From NCBI GenBank assembly GCA_034440615.1, contig JAOTOM010004628.1:243501-307500 (forward strand): DNA of 64,000 nt. Direction: 5' to 3'. This DNA comes from Ashinkailepas kermadecensis (Eukaryota; Arthropoda; Thecostraca; Neolepadidae). Below, one piece after another: positions 12,714 to 23,292 of the stretch (its first letter is position 1; each line of letters starts with the position of its first letter). Under the pieces are notes generated by a model. It was not told where the DNA came from, made no database searches, and worked only from the letters and a program-made list of their open reading frames with translations. The position numbers and the translations under genes are program-made.

Positions 12714-13580
12714 CTAGTTTCCCTGTTTCCTACTGAGAGCCTCCTCGTAACTATTGCTGAGCAATTCAACTCCTCTTTTGCTCAAATGTAACCCATCCAA
12801 TGCAAACATTTCATTCCTCCCCCAGAAATCCCCCACAAATCCAAGAACCCCACCCCAAGTTCCTTGCAAATATTGGCCACCCTGGTATTCAGCCCAATGG
12901 CCCTCGAGTACCACTCTATACTTGTGTTTACCATAGGGAGGATGGATGTTACCATTCCTCGTTTCCTACTTCCTGCTAACCTACCTATCAAAGCCCTATA
13001 CTCTTTTATTGTTTCGTCTGTTTTTGCTTTTCCTACATCATTTACACCAACCTGCACAATTACTATTGTGCTCTCTCCACTACCCTTCATTACTCCTTCT
13101 ATCCTATCACCAACATCCTTCACCCGGGCCCCTGGGAAGCAAACACGAGTCCGTTTGTTGGGGTTCCTACTACAAAATGCACGATCCATGTACTTCACTC
13201 TCGAGTCTCCTATAACTAAAACCTCTCCCTCTATCAACTACCTAGTCATTCCTACCTTCCTCCCTAGCAGCATTACTATCTCTCTCTTGCAATACCTCAA
13301 ACCGATTATTAATTTCAATGCCTTTGTCAATTTTCCTTAAAGCTAGTCTTGTACTCTGGCGTCTAGCTACTTTCCACTCTCTACTATCATGGACCATACT
13401 ATCTCCACCCCTATCACTCCTAGACTCCCCCATCACCTGGCTTGCCTGGCTGACATTTTCTATGATGGGCCCTGCCACCAAACACTTCAGGCGCTCCACC
13501 TCCCTTGCTAACATGTCTACTCTCTTACACAAATCCTCAATGACTACCATACACTTACACTTCCCACAGTCACCTTGCAT
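12714..13580 (-). pseudogene. CR1 ORF1: coiled coil plus SGNH-type esterase
   Basis: The first segment (13580-13242) starts with a CGKCKC cysteine cluster and a short heptad stretch (LCKRVDMLAREVERLKCLV), a likely multimerising part. After a stop, 13237-12782 carries an SGNH-hydrolase fold: VIGDSRVKYMD (nucleophile block I), VGVNDVG (block III, G-x-N-D) and, after a frameshift, ALDGLHLSKRG (block V, with Asp and His) at about 12800. Known: vertebrate and invertebrate CR1 ORF1 proteins carry such an esterase, thought to act on lipid or membrane during retrotransposition. One stop and one frameshift separate the parts, so it is a pseudogene with the catalytic residues still legible. Confidence 0.82.
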
Positions 13581-13599
13581 TTTTTTTTTGGCTACCGTT

Positions 13600-14460
13600 A
13601 TTACTAAATCTATTTAAGGTAAACTTTTACTAACCCAGTTGCAAAGCTAACTAGCAACTTATCTATCTGAACTATCTTAACTATCTCAACTATCTTAAAC
13701 TTAAACACCAAAAAGACTACACCACAAGACTAGAAAATATAATAACACTCACACTGAATAAACAACAAAATATATCTCTGCTTTCACAAGCTAAACTAAG
13801 CAAATATAATCTTAGTTATTCCAACGCCCATCAGCTATAAACTCCAACTAAATGAAACTAAATACTAATATAATCCAAAAAAGCCTAGATACCTCTACAA
13901 TTACACCAGTATATGAAGATATACCTAGTGTAATCAAAGCTCACTAGTTTAGTCTTAAACTCTATCTTAAACTTAAACACCAAAAAGACTCTATGCCGCA
14001 AGACTAAATATAAATAAATGATGTTAAGAAAGAATTAGTATTATCTAATGTAACTTATAATATCTACACACAGGAAAGAAGGCAGCAAGCTTTCTACAAA
14101 AAAAAGAAGAAAAAACAAAATTTAGAAAAAAGATTTAACTTACGGACGAAACTATACGCTACAATACTAAATAAATTAAGTTAAGAAATAATTTGTATGC
14201 TCTAATTTAACTAATAATATCCACACACAGGAAAGAAGGCAACAAACTATCTACAAATAAAAAAGAACTTATCTTACGAACTGAACTACACCGTGAACGC
14301 CACAAATTCAAGGTTATCTAATGTATACAATATTCACCATAAGACTCATAAGATGAGCTATACGAACACAAATACTATTCCCTGACTTAACTTATAATAC
14401 CTACATACAGATTAAAAGCCACAATCTATCTACAAAATAAACACAGAAACTTATCTTAAT
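13600..14460 (-). repeat. AT-rich tandem blocks, probable CR1 5' UTR
   Basis: Repeated phrases recur: AACTTAAACACCAAAAAGAC near 13690 and 13970; ACACACAGGAAAGAAGGCA near 14070 and 14225, with a weaker copy near 14405. This suggests diverged 150-280-bp monomers just upstream of ORF1. Inference: they are promoter-like 5' UTR monomers of the LINE. They could instead be an unrelated AT-rich satellite. Confidence 0.5.
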
Positions 14461-16690
14461 CACTTGTGGCCCAATCTTCTTTTTCCCATCGGTGTCCTCA
14501 ACCAGTCCTCCCCAGGCGCCGGAGCCGCGCGAACACGTCCGTCTGGAACAAGAGCAGAACCGTGAGTGGGCAGATCGAACTGGCCTCCTGTGGCAGTGGC
14601 ACGGCCCCCTCTGGCGGCTTCAGACTGCTATTGGGTTTCCTCAGTCTCCCTCCCCTCCTCCAGTGCATAGTCCCGATCAGTGATCCAGTTCACGATCCCA
14701 CTCACCCCAGTGAGACGGTCTCCGTTGATTTTACAACCAATAGGTGACTTCCGTACATTTACGATTTACATATTTGCAATGCACTTCCGATTTTCAAATT
14801 AGTTTCCACCATTGCCCCTTCCGGATCGTTCCTGGGACATTGAACAAAGTGCCTAATGCCACACGTGCTTCACGCAAACATTGGTCTTTCCTCGATAATA
14901 CTATCAAACGTAAAAATGATTTTTAACTTATTATGTTCCGATCATAGGTCCTTATCAGACTGCAAAATTTGTAGCCGACTTCAACAGTAAGGAGCAGTTA
15001 TTTTTGCGTGTAATTAGGCACCCTTAGCACTTCTACGGGCCATTTGCCTCTCCCGTGTCATCCATCACATTTTGCGTTAAGCGGCCACACATCACGTGGC
15101 ACACTGGGCCTTTTGACACCTTCATATAAAACCGCCTCGAAAGCGTCGAGCGATGTGATGACATGTGAGCAGAGGGATCCCAGAAGGATTTTGATAATTT
15201 AAAATGTCTGAAATATCATCAAATTGTGATGGGCACGTGGGTGAGGATGGCGTCGCTTCGTCTTCCCAGCAGGCAGTGCGAGACAAAGGTTCCAATCAGG
15301 TGGCGAGATTAAAGGGAAGCTCGCAGTTTTGCCACTGGTGTCGTGCGGTATCAATGGTACGCTGGTGTGTCGCCATTTACTGTACTCGCAGAAGTACTGG
15401 GCGGCACATTCCGTGTATGTTGATCAGTGACCCAAAAAGTACGACCATCTGATTGTTTTGCACACAATAAAAGCAAATATCCATTGAGCACACCGACTTT
15501 AGCAGCATACTACCTTAATCCGTGTAGTTAAATGCCTTTTCCTAACAGAACATCCTGTGGCATGGTGTATGAACGTGCGATACGCAAACCTAACTATTAT
15601 CAAAATACGCCGAAGGTAGGTAACAGCACAGTGCACAGCGAAGCGCTAGAGGCTGTGTGGACGTAGTCAGTGTTGTACCCGTGCGCTGTATAACCTAGGC
15701 AGTTGATGCGCCCCAAAACCCCAATAACAACAAGTGTTGTACCCTGGAACCAAATAACTCCCGAACGGTGGAGTGCAGGAACGAGCTCGCTTTTACCGTA
15801 GAACTGAAAATACTGTTTGTCGGCGCCGCGGATGGTCAGAGGCAGCGGGTACCATTTGCCGATAAAAAGAGGAAGCGTAACACCCCCCACACACACACAC
15901 ACACAATTTTGGATGCCGTAAGTATAAAATGGCCATGTTATCCGGAGATCCCAGGCTAGGATGCGCATTCGTATCCATAGGGGACACTTGGAGCTCTCGA
16001 AATGGCCCCAACGTCCTGCAGAAGTCCACTAGTCTTCGCGAGGAACCCCTAAAGGTCACGAAGATACCTCGGTACCTGGCAGGGAGCCCGTGGTGTTTTC
16101 CGTAGATCCAAGCAATGGAAGCCATTTGTATCGGGTAGAAGCCGGGGAGGAGGTTCCATCAGCAGACCTATTGGTCTCAACAGAAGGTCCATGCAGCTCA
16201 CGAAAAGCGCAAAAAGCGCGGTAGGATGCACTCCTGGGTTGCTTGAAGGCGATGAGTTTTACAGGAGGCCCCTAAAAAGCTCCTAGGGACCAAGCATGCA
16301 GGATAGCCCCAGGCTGGAGGAACCCCCATGGAAAATCGTCCCCCTAAAAATGTGTTGGTCATTTTAAGGGGCTCCGGTGGAGTTCTTACCGAAGTGTCCG
16401 TTCACGCGCTTAACATCGCTCAGGTCGACAATGATTGTTATCAGGCGTTTGTGTGAGTTATTGCTTCTTCGAACTTGATTTGCTCATCAGGGACAGCTGC
16501 AGGTGCGGTTAACGTGGTGAGGTATATTTTCCCAGCTTCGTATCCAAATGTATAGATTGAAGGGCATGGGGATTTGAACAAGTGCACCGTATATCTTGTC
16601 ATGGGCGGTACCAGACGAGGGCGTATGAGAATAAGTTTCGCTTTAGTTCATAATTTCTAGAACATGGCTGGGTTAGTCCCCGTTTACATC
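14461..16690. other. intronic sequence, nothing recognised
   Basis: GC-rich to about 14740, then mixed composition. A CA dinucleotide run lies at 15883-15903. A small ORF at 15204-15452 (82 residues, starting MSEISSNCDG) has no recognisable domain and no conservation evidence, so it is not called as a gene. Confidence 0.4.
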
Positions 16691-16990
16691 GAATTGTAAT
16701 GATCATGCCCCATCTTGGTATCCCTGCTCCGTCTACGGTGAAATTTTACTTGGAAAGTGATCTTCCCGAAAGATTCCAAATTTGGCATGGCATATCCATC
16801 GTGGCGCGTGCGATAATACGGATGTTTGGCACGATTATACACATCAAATTGCCTCCCTTTTTCCATTCGCTGATTTCGACTTTGCACAAGTATGCTCGTC
16901 ACGTGCCTCCGATATCATTATTTTTGCTGGGGACAACATTGAGTTGATAGATGTACTATTGGCGTCAAAGAGCTTGGTAATCTGGCTGGG

Positions 16991-17073
16991 CATCCTGGCA
17001 CCTGAATATCCTGCATGGGTATAGGTGTGGTGGGAAGCAGTATGCATATGCAGGATATTCAGGTGCCAGGATG
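16991..17073. repeat. 26-bp perfect inverted repeat with wider degenerate arms
   Basis: 16991-17016 is the exact reverse complement of 17048-17073 around a 31-nt loop; outside these arms the match continues with mismatches (TTGGCGTCA, GGCTG). A further related copy (GTGGTGGGAAACAGA, CATATGTAGGATAT) lies at 17119-17152. It looks like the end of a foldback or MITE-type element. Confidence 0.8.
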
Positions 17074-17322
17074 CTCAGCCTGATTGTCAAGTTACTTATG
17101 ACGCCAATGGTACTCTGGTGTGGTGGGAAACAGAACACATATGTAGGATATGTATGTGCCAGTACGCCCCGCATGACTGCCGAGCTAATTGTGGGGCCAA
17201 TAGTACAAGTAAAGAAATCGTCCATTTGTTATCCTCAAATTGCGTGCGACCTAGACTTGCCTAGAATTTTTATTTACATCAATTTGCTCACACTTCAGGG
17301 GAATGATGGTTTCATGGGTTTC

Positions 17323-17372
17323 ATTTTGTCATGTCTGGTCTTGTTCTACAACAAGACCAGACATGACAAAAT
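17323..17372. repeat. perfect 23-bp hairpin with 4-nt loop
   Basis: 17323-17345 and 17350-17372 are exact reverse complements separated by CTAC. With no mismatch it must be recent or maintained. Confidence 0.9.
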
Positions 17373-18318
17373 CGGTTGTGAAGTATGGAATCAGTGGGGT
17401 CTAGTAACTTCCGATTTTCTCCTGTTTATGGCGGCTCTTTCATCCGCCCCCGAAAGTGTTCAGAACTTGTTTTTACAGAAATGTAGACCAGGTCACAAGA
17501 AGTCGAAGGCCGTTTTCCACGAGAAAATCGGCCGGTTAGTTTGAGATATCTGGGGGTGCCACTGTGCCCCCCTCCGAGGTTCATGGTGAAGCATGTCACT
17601 GTGGACGGCGCGTCCCGTGGCCCGTCATATCACACTACCACCGGTGCGGTGTCCTTGTCGTTGTCCCAGTCAGGACTCCTGGGTTGGCAGCCCCCTGCTA
17701 CGTGTGGAGATGGACGTCGTCGGTCCGAAATACCTCTGGTGATCTAAGAGCGGATCGATTCCAGCCCGCCCGGTGGTGGCAGTGACCAATGCTGGTCGAG
17801 AAGGTGGATGGTGTGTCAGGTCATTGAATTGGTAAATCTCTACCTCTCGCCTCTGCCGCTCAATGCTACTATTTCGCGCGAGTTGCACTGTTGGACGCCA
17901 TCTTGCCCACAGAACCCCTCCACTGCCCCCCCTCCGCTTTTCACTCTTCCATCCGCACACTAACTGTCGCTCCCGGGTCGTTCTCTTTGACTGCAGTATC
18001 GAGCTGTATGTATCTTCCCGGCTTACTCCCAGGCGTGTCATCGATGCCGGTGGCATTGGTGCAGTTGGTGTCTGCCACCGCCACCCCAAGAGGCTCTTGC
18101 TGCCGCTGGATCGCTGGTCTCTCCAGGCCGCATCCCGTATTTTCGATGCCGACAGCCGGCGAGAACAAGAATGGATGGCCTAATATGTCGGCACTGCGAC
18201 TGCGTTGGCTTGGCGAGGGTTCGACGTATGGCTCTGCATACCAGCCACGTGCCAACGACGTTAACCTTTGGCAGGGCGAGGCTGGTCTCGCCGCCCCTTC
18301 CAGCGGCCAGCGCATCTG
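17373..18318. other. intronic sequence, nothing recognised
   Basis: No recognisable gene or element. Open frames between 17540 and 18700 overlap on both strands in GC-rich sequence. Confidence 0.4.
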
Positions 18319-18800
18319 TTTAGGACGTGTGGTGGTGCTGCCACTCGGCTGCTCCAGCTCTGTGGTGGTGCTGCACTCGGCTGCTCCAGCTCGTGTGGTG
18401 GTGCTGCCACCGGCTGCTCCAGCTCGTGTGGTGGTGCTGCCACTCGGCTGTCCAGCTCGTGTGGTGGTGCTGCCACCGGCTCTCCAGTGTGGTGGTGTTG
18501 CTCCACGTCCCTGGCTGCTCCAGCTCGTGCTGAGGACGGCGTGGTGCTGCCACTCGGCTGCTCCAGCTCGTGCTGAGGACGGCGGCAGGCCGCTCCTCGT
18601 CTGCTCGGCGCGGCCGTGTGGGGAAATGAGATCACGTCATAGGTGGAAGCCAAGAGACTGTTTAGGAGGTGTGGTGGTGCTGCCACTCGGCTGCTCCAGC
18701 TCGTGCTGAGGACGACGTCAGGCCGCTCCTCGAGTGCTCGGCGCGGCCGTGTGGGGAAATGAGATCACGTCATAGGTGGAAGCCAAGAGACTAACTGACT
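18319..18800. repeat. 34-bp minisatellite and a ~130-bp duplication
   Basis: Copies of GTGGTGGTGCTGCCACTCGG + CTGCTCCAGCTCGT run to about 18560. A longer block with GCTCGGCGCGGCCGTGTGGG and GAGATCACGTCATAGGTGGA is then present twice (18558-18688 and 18689-18792). Confidence 0.92.
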
Positions 18801-19417
18801 AATGCACTGAGAGAGCACAGAGATGAGGATAGACAGATCCATCTTTGTCCGTCGTAGGGGCGTAACAACTCACCACTTGACGAAATCCGGTGGCTAATGA
18901 TCACCTGGTAGCGTCCTGGTAGCTATGTTGACGCCGAGGTGCGCTGGTCTGAGGACTCGTCAGCATTTCCGAACAATATTCTCCCTGGCCCGCAACGGTC
19001 TCCGGCAATAACTGAGGCATTAGCCTGGCGGTGTCATAGGGCAAGAGTTGGTGGCTCAGCTTTATTCGTCTTTTATCTTCTTTTTTTATCTATACTTTTA
19101 TCTTCATCTCTCATTATCTTTAATTTGGCATTGCAGAACGACAATCCGGACAGGAAGAACGCAAATATGCGAGCTCTTTCGTCATCCACTTTCTCCAGTA
19201 GTGGGAGTGAGTCATTCACTTTGTCACGTTTTTCTCTATGGACCCGATCCCCGTTGTCAGTTGTCCCCGTTGTCTCTAGTTATCTTCGACTCGATCAGAA
19301 TGATTTTGTGAGCTTCGTTTCGTTTCAGTCTGGCTCCCGTACGCTCTAGTACCGGTCTGTGGCAAATCGAGCGCGGATTTTAACAGCTGGCTGACTCGAG
19401 CTATTCCCTTCCCATCC
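18801..19417. other. intronic spacer
   Basis: Contains a T-rich tract near 19070-19115. Nothing recognised. Confidence 0.4.
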
Positions 19418-20870
19418 ATCACGCGTGTCCAGACCCGTCCGTAGGGTGTCGCTGCGCCTCCACCAACCCCTCACGCGTGTCCAGACCCGTCCGTAAGGTG
19501 TCGCTGCGTCTCCACCAACCCCTCACGCGTGTATGCAGTTGGTGTCGCTGCGCCTCCACCAACCCCTCACGCGTGTCCAGACCCGTCTGTAGGGTGTCGC
19601 TGCGCCTCCACCAACCCCTCACGCGTGTCCAGACCCGTCTGTAGGGTGTCGCTGCGCCTCCACCAACCCCTCACGCGTGTCCAGACCCGTCTGTAGGGTG
19701 TCGCTGCGCCTCCACCAACCCCTCACGCGTGTCCAGACCCGTATGTAGGGTGTTGCTGCGCCTCTACCGACCCCTCACGCGTGTCCAGACCCGTCTGTAG
19801 GGTGTCGCTGCGCCTCCACCGACCTCTCACGCGTGTCCAGACCCGTCTGTAGGGTGTCGCTGCGCCTCCACCAACCCCTCACGCGTGTCCAGACCCGTCC
19901 GTAGGGTGTCGCTGCGCCTCCACCAACCCCTCACGCGTGTCCAGACCCGTCTGTAGGGTGTCGCTGCGCCTCCACCGACCCCTCACGCGTGTCCAGACCC
20001 GTCTGTAGGGTGTCGCTGCGCCTCCACCAACCCCTCACGCGTGTCCAGACCCGTCTGTAGGGTGTCGCTGCGCCTCCACCGACCCCTCACGCGTGTCCAG
20101 ACCAGTCCGTGGGGTGTCGCTGCGCCTCCACCAACCCCTCACGCGTGTCCAGACCCATCCGTGGGGTGTCGCTGCGCCTCCACCGACCTCTCACGCGTGT
20201 CCAGACCAGTCCGTGGGGTGTCGCTGCGCCTCCACCAACCACGCGGTCCAGACCCGGGCCCCCCCTCACGCGTGTCCAGACCCGTCTGTAGGGTGTCGCT
20301 GCGCCTCCACCAACCCCTCACGCGTGTCCAGACCCGTCCGTAGGGTGTCGCTGCGCCTCCACCAACCCCTCACGCGTGTCCAGACCCGTCCGTAGGGTGT
20401 CGCTGCGCCTCCACCGACCCCTCACGCGTGTATTGTGGTGTCCTGCGCCTCCACCAACCCCTCCCCCAGACCCGTCCGTAGGGTGTCGCTGCGCATCCAC
20501 CGACCTCTCACGCGTGTCCAGACCGTATGTAGGGTGTTGCTGCGCCTCCACCAACTCCTCACGCGTGGCCAGACCCGTCTGTAGGGTGTCGCTGTGCCTC
20601 CACCGACCCCTCACGCGTGTCCAGACCCGTCTGTAGGGTGTTGCTGCGCCTCCACCAACCCCTCACGCGTGTCCAGACCCGTCTGTAGGGTGTCGCTGCG
20701 CCTCCACCAACCCCTCACGCGTGTCCAGACCCGTCTGTAGGGTGTCGCTGCGCCTCCACCAACCCCTCACGCGTGTCCAGACCCGTCTGTAGGGTGTCGC
20801 TGCGCCTCCACCAACCCCTCACGCGTGTCCAGACCCGTCCGTAAGGTGTCGCTGCGCCTCCACTAACCCC
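19418..20870. repeat. 52-bp minisatellite array (1.45 kb)
   Basis: About 27 copies of CCTCACGCGTGTCCAGACCC + GTCTGTAGGGTGTCGCTGCG + CCTCCACCAACC. Common variants are CCGT/CTGT and CGACC/CAACC, and there are a few internal deletions near 20235 and 20435. Confidence 0.97.
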
Positions 20871-21460
20871 AGCGGAGGGTGGTGTCTGTTCTGCCGCCGG
20901 TTGTCTGCCCACTGTGCGATTGTAGCCAGACCGTAGCCGGCGGTGGCGGTCGTGCATTGAGTTGTGTTGTTGGGTGGAGCCGGTCGATGGGCGGCGGGTG
21001 TCGGCGCCGCCGGACACTGCTGGCGCCGACACGTACCACCGCCACTGCCGCCACCGCCACCGGCACACGTCTGGAACCGCCACCCCGTCACGCGCTGCTG
21101 ACGTCTGATGTCCTGCTATTGTGTAGCCGCCGAGGCGCGGTGACCCACGGCCAGTGGGTGGAAATTGGGAGAGAACCGAGTCACTCGGTCACAACAGCGC
21201 ATTATGCTGGCTTGTTGGTTTCAAACGAGCTTTTGTGTTGGGTGTGCAGTTTGCATGTTGCTACCATGGTATGGTACTGGGACCATCATCACGGCGGATG
21301 GCCGGCCTGGCGGTGTGCGAGCAATGTACGGGAGATGCATCGCTACTCCGCTGGTATTTGGCACGCTGAGACGACAGCTGGGATAGTATGGCTCGTCCAG
21401 TCCAGTGCGGTGGCGGGTGGTAAATAACTCTGGAATCGAGGGCCCGGTCTAGTGGTAAAT
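20871..21460. other. intronic spacer, nothing recognised
   Basis: GC-rich non-repetitive DNA between two arrays. The overlapping ORFs have no recognised domain. Confidence 0.4.
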
Positions 21461-21469
21461 GTTGCTGAT

Positions 21470-22190
21470 GCCGGAGACGAGTGTCCAGTCCGGTGGCGAG
21501 TGGTGGCCCCAGGGACGAGGGTCCAGTCCGGTGGCGAGTGGTGGCCCCGGGGACGAGGGTCCAGTCCGGTGGCGAGTGGTGACCCCGGGGACGAGTGTCC
21601 AGTCCGGTGGCGAGTGGTGGCCCCAGGGACGAGGGTCCAGTCCGGTGGCGAGTGGTGACCCCGGATACAAGGGTCCAGTCCGGTGGCGAGTGGTGGCCCC
21701 GGGGACGAGTGTCCAGTCCGGTGGCGAGTGGTGGCCCCGGAGACGAGTGTCCAGTCCGTTGGCGAGTGGTGGCCCAGGAGACGAGTGTCTAGTCCGGTGG
21801 CGAGTGGTGGCCCTGGGGACGAGTGTCCAGTCCGGTGGCGAGTGGTGACCCCGGATACGAGGGTCCAGTCCGGTGGCGAGTGGTGGCCCCGGGGACGAGG
21901 GTCCAGTCCGGTGGCGAGTGGTGACCCCGGGGACGAGGGTCCAGTCCGGTGGCGAGTGGTGGCCCCGGGGACGAGGGTCCAGTCCGGTGGCGAGTGGTGG
22001 CCCCGGGGACGAGGGTCCAGTCCGGTGGCGAGTGGTGGCCCCGGGGACGAGGGTCCAGTCCGGTGGCGAGTGGTGGCCCCGGGGACGAGGGTCCAGTCCG
22101 GTGGCGAGTGGTGGCCCCGGGGACGAGGGTCCAGTCCGGTGGCGAGTGGTGGCCCCGGGGACGAGTGTCCAGTCCGGTGGCCGGTGTGCC
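21470..22190. repeat. 38-bp minisatellite array
   Basis: About 19 copies of GTGGCGAGTGGTGGCCCCGG + GGACGAGGGTCCAGTCCG. It is open in nearly all six frames, producing false ORFs of up to 296 codons. Confidence 0.97.
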
Positions 22191-22794
22191 ACGCTGGGAC
22201 GATGATCGGAGCAGTGCCGCTAGTCCGGTCCACTGATCAGTGCACCACGATGCGACGAGATAATGGACAGAGTTCCGTTCAGCAGGGGAAATTCGGCACC
22301 GGGACGGGTCGACTGTAGTCCCCCTCCCCTCCCCCAGCAAGTGGAGGCACTCCAGGAGGAAGAATGAGTTTAGAGGCATGCCGAACCATATAGGTCGTTT
22401 GCGCCGCCTTTAAAGCGAGTGGGTTTGGCATATAAGTCTAAGGGAAGTGTACATTTACGTTAAAGTAGTCTTACGTTATAGTGTATGGGACGTTAAAGCG
22501 CTGAAGGCGGGGCTTCACGAACATCTCCCTGAGGTTCAGTATTTTTAGTTTTGCTTTGCTCCTCCGCAAGACGATTTGTAGTTGAGGTGGGGAGGGGTGA
22601 CTAGAGCTGATTTTGCCAGGTTGTCTGCACTAGCCTACTCTTGTCGAAGAGCACCGAGGGGCCTTTACCGTGCGGAAAAGGAAGTAAGTGTCCACACCGC
22701 CTATCACGCCAGCCGCCGCGTGTTAGTTGTTAGTAGTGGGTTGGTAGGAGCATGCTTTCATGCAGGGTCGTGAGTGAGGTTAATAGTGTTTGGC
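22191..22794. other. intronic spacer
   Basis: No recognised gene or element. Confidence 0.4.
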
Positions 22795-23010
22795 TATTCG
22801 GCTCATCCATGTCCGATGTACATCTTGATAGCCGTTTTACATTATGAGTTGTAAGGTAATTCGGCTCATCTACGTCGGATGGCTCCTGGGTAATCGTTTT
22901 ATTTTGTTAGTTTTTAAGGCAAGTCGGCTCATCTACGTCCGACGGTACCGCTAAGTAGCCATTTACTTCGGATGGGAGAACGAAACGGCTCATGTACGTC
23001 CGATGCCATT
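22795..23010. repeat. four spaced copies of CGGCTCATSTACGTCCGATG
   Basis: The motif occurs near 22799, 22861, 22926 and 22987, about 62 bp apart, with poorly conserved DNA between copies. Either it is a decaying tandem repeat in which one 20-bp core is preserved, or the core is a protein-binding site. Confidence 0.75.
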
Positions 23011-23063
23011 CGTGGATGCCGGTTTAAGTTATTCCTACGAGTGCACCCGTGGGCATGTATTGC

Positions 23064-23116
23064 GTGTTGTAGTCCGTGTTGAAGTGTGCATTAAAAAACA
23101 CACTACAACACGGACT
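23064..23116. repeat. imperfect hairpin
   Basis: AGTCCGTGTTG and AGTGTG pair with CACACT and CAACACGGACT across a short A-rich loop, immediately before SINE copy 3. Confidence 0.75.
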
Positions 23117-23126
23117 TTTGAAATGT

Positions 23127-23292
23127 GGGGCAGCGGTAGCTCAGTTGGTAGAGCGTCGGACTCTTGATCGCATGATTGTGGGTTCGAATGTCACAACCGA
23201 CGGCATTTACCGAGTCTACCCGCGATCAATCGGCGTGAGAGATTGGCGACGCTACATGACCTAGCGGTCGAATGCGTCATAAAAGAACCCAA
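23127..23292 (+). mobile_element. tRNA(Lys)-derived SINE, copy 3
   Basis: The best-preserved copy. A box TAGCTCAGTTGGTAG, Lys-like anticodon arm GGACTCTTGATC, B box GGGTTCGAATG, then body CGCGATCAATCGGCGTGAGA, TTGGCGACGCTACATGACCT and CGAATGCGTCATAAA. The acceptor stem does not close and the anticodon arm is imperfect, so it is a SINE rather than a functional tRNA gene. Confidence 0.8.

Larger units (their letters stand above)
9345..14460 (-). mobile_element. CR1-type LINE, nearly full length, disabled
   Basis: On the minus strand, in order: an AT-rich 5' region with internal tandem duplications (14460-13600), ORF1 with a coiled coil and an SGNH-hydrolase domain, ORF2 with endonuclease and reverse-transcriptase domains, and a 3' UTR ending at low coordinates in short ATGACTTT-type repeats (about 9345-9370). 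Known: an esterase ORF1 and short 3'-terminal repeats instead of poly(A) are CR1 hallmarks. It is antisense to the cytospin gene. The 3' UTR recurs at 28380-28700, confirming the family and the 3' boundary. The 5' boundary is uncertain; GC-rich DNA to about 14740 may belong to it. Confidence 0.88.

Noticed and set aside
21343..22379. Minus-strand ORFs of 196-296 codons
   Set aside because: They coincide with the 38-bp minisatellite and are open in almost every frame on both strands.
23127..23200. Functional tRNA-Lys gene
   Set aside because: A and B boxes are good but the acceptor stem does not close and the anticodon arm is imperfect; the trailing body recurs in other copies, so it is a SINE.
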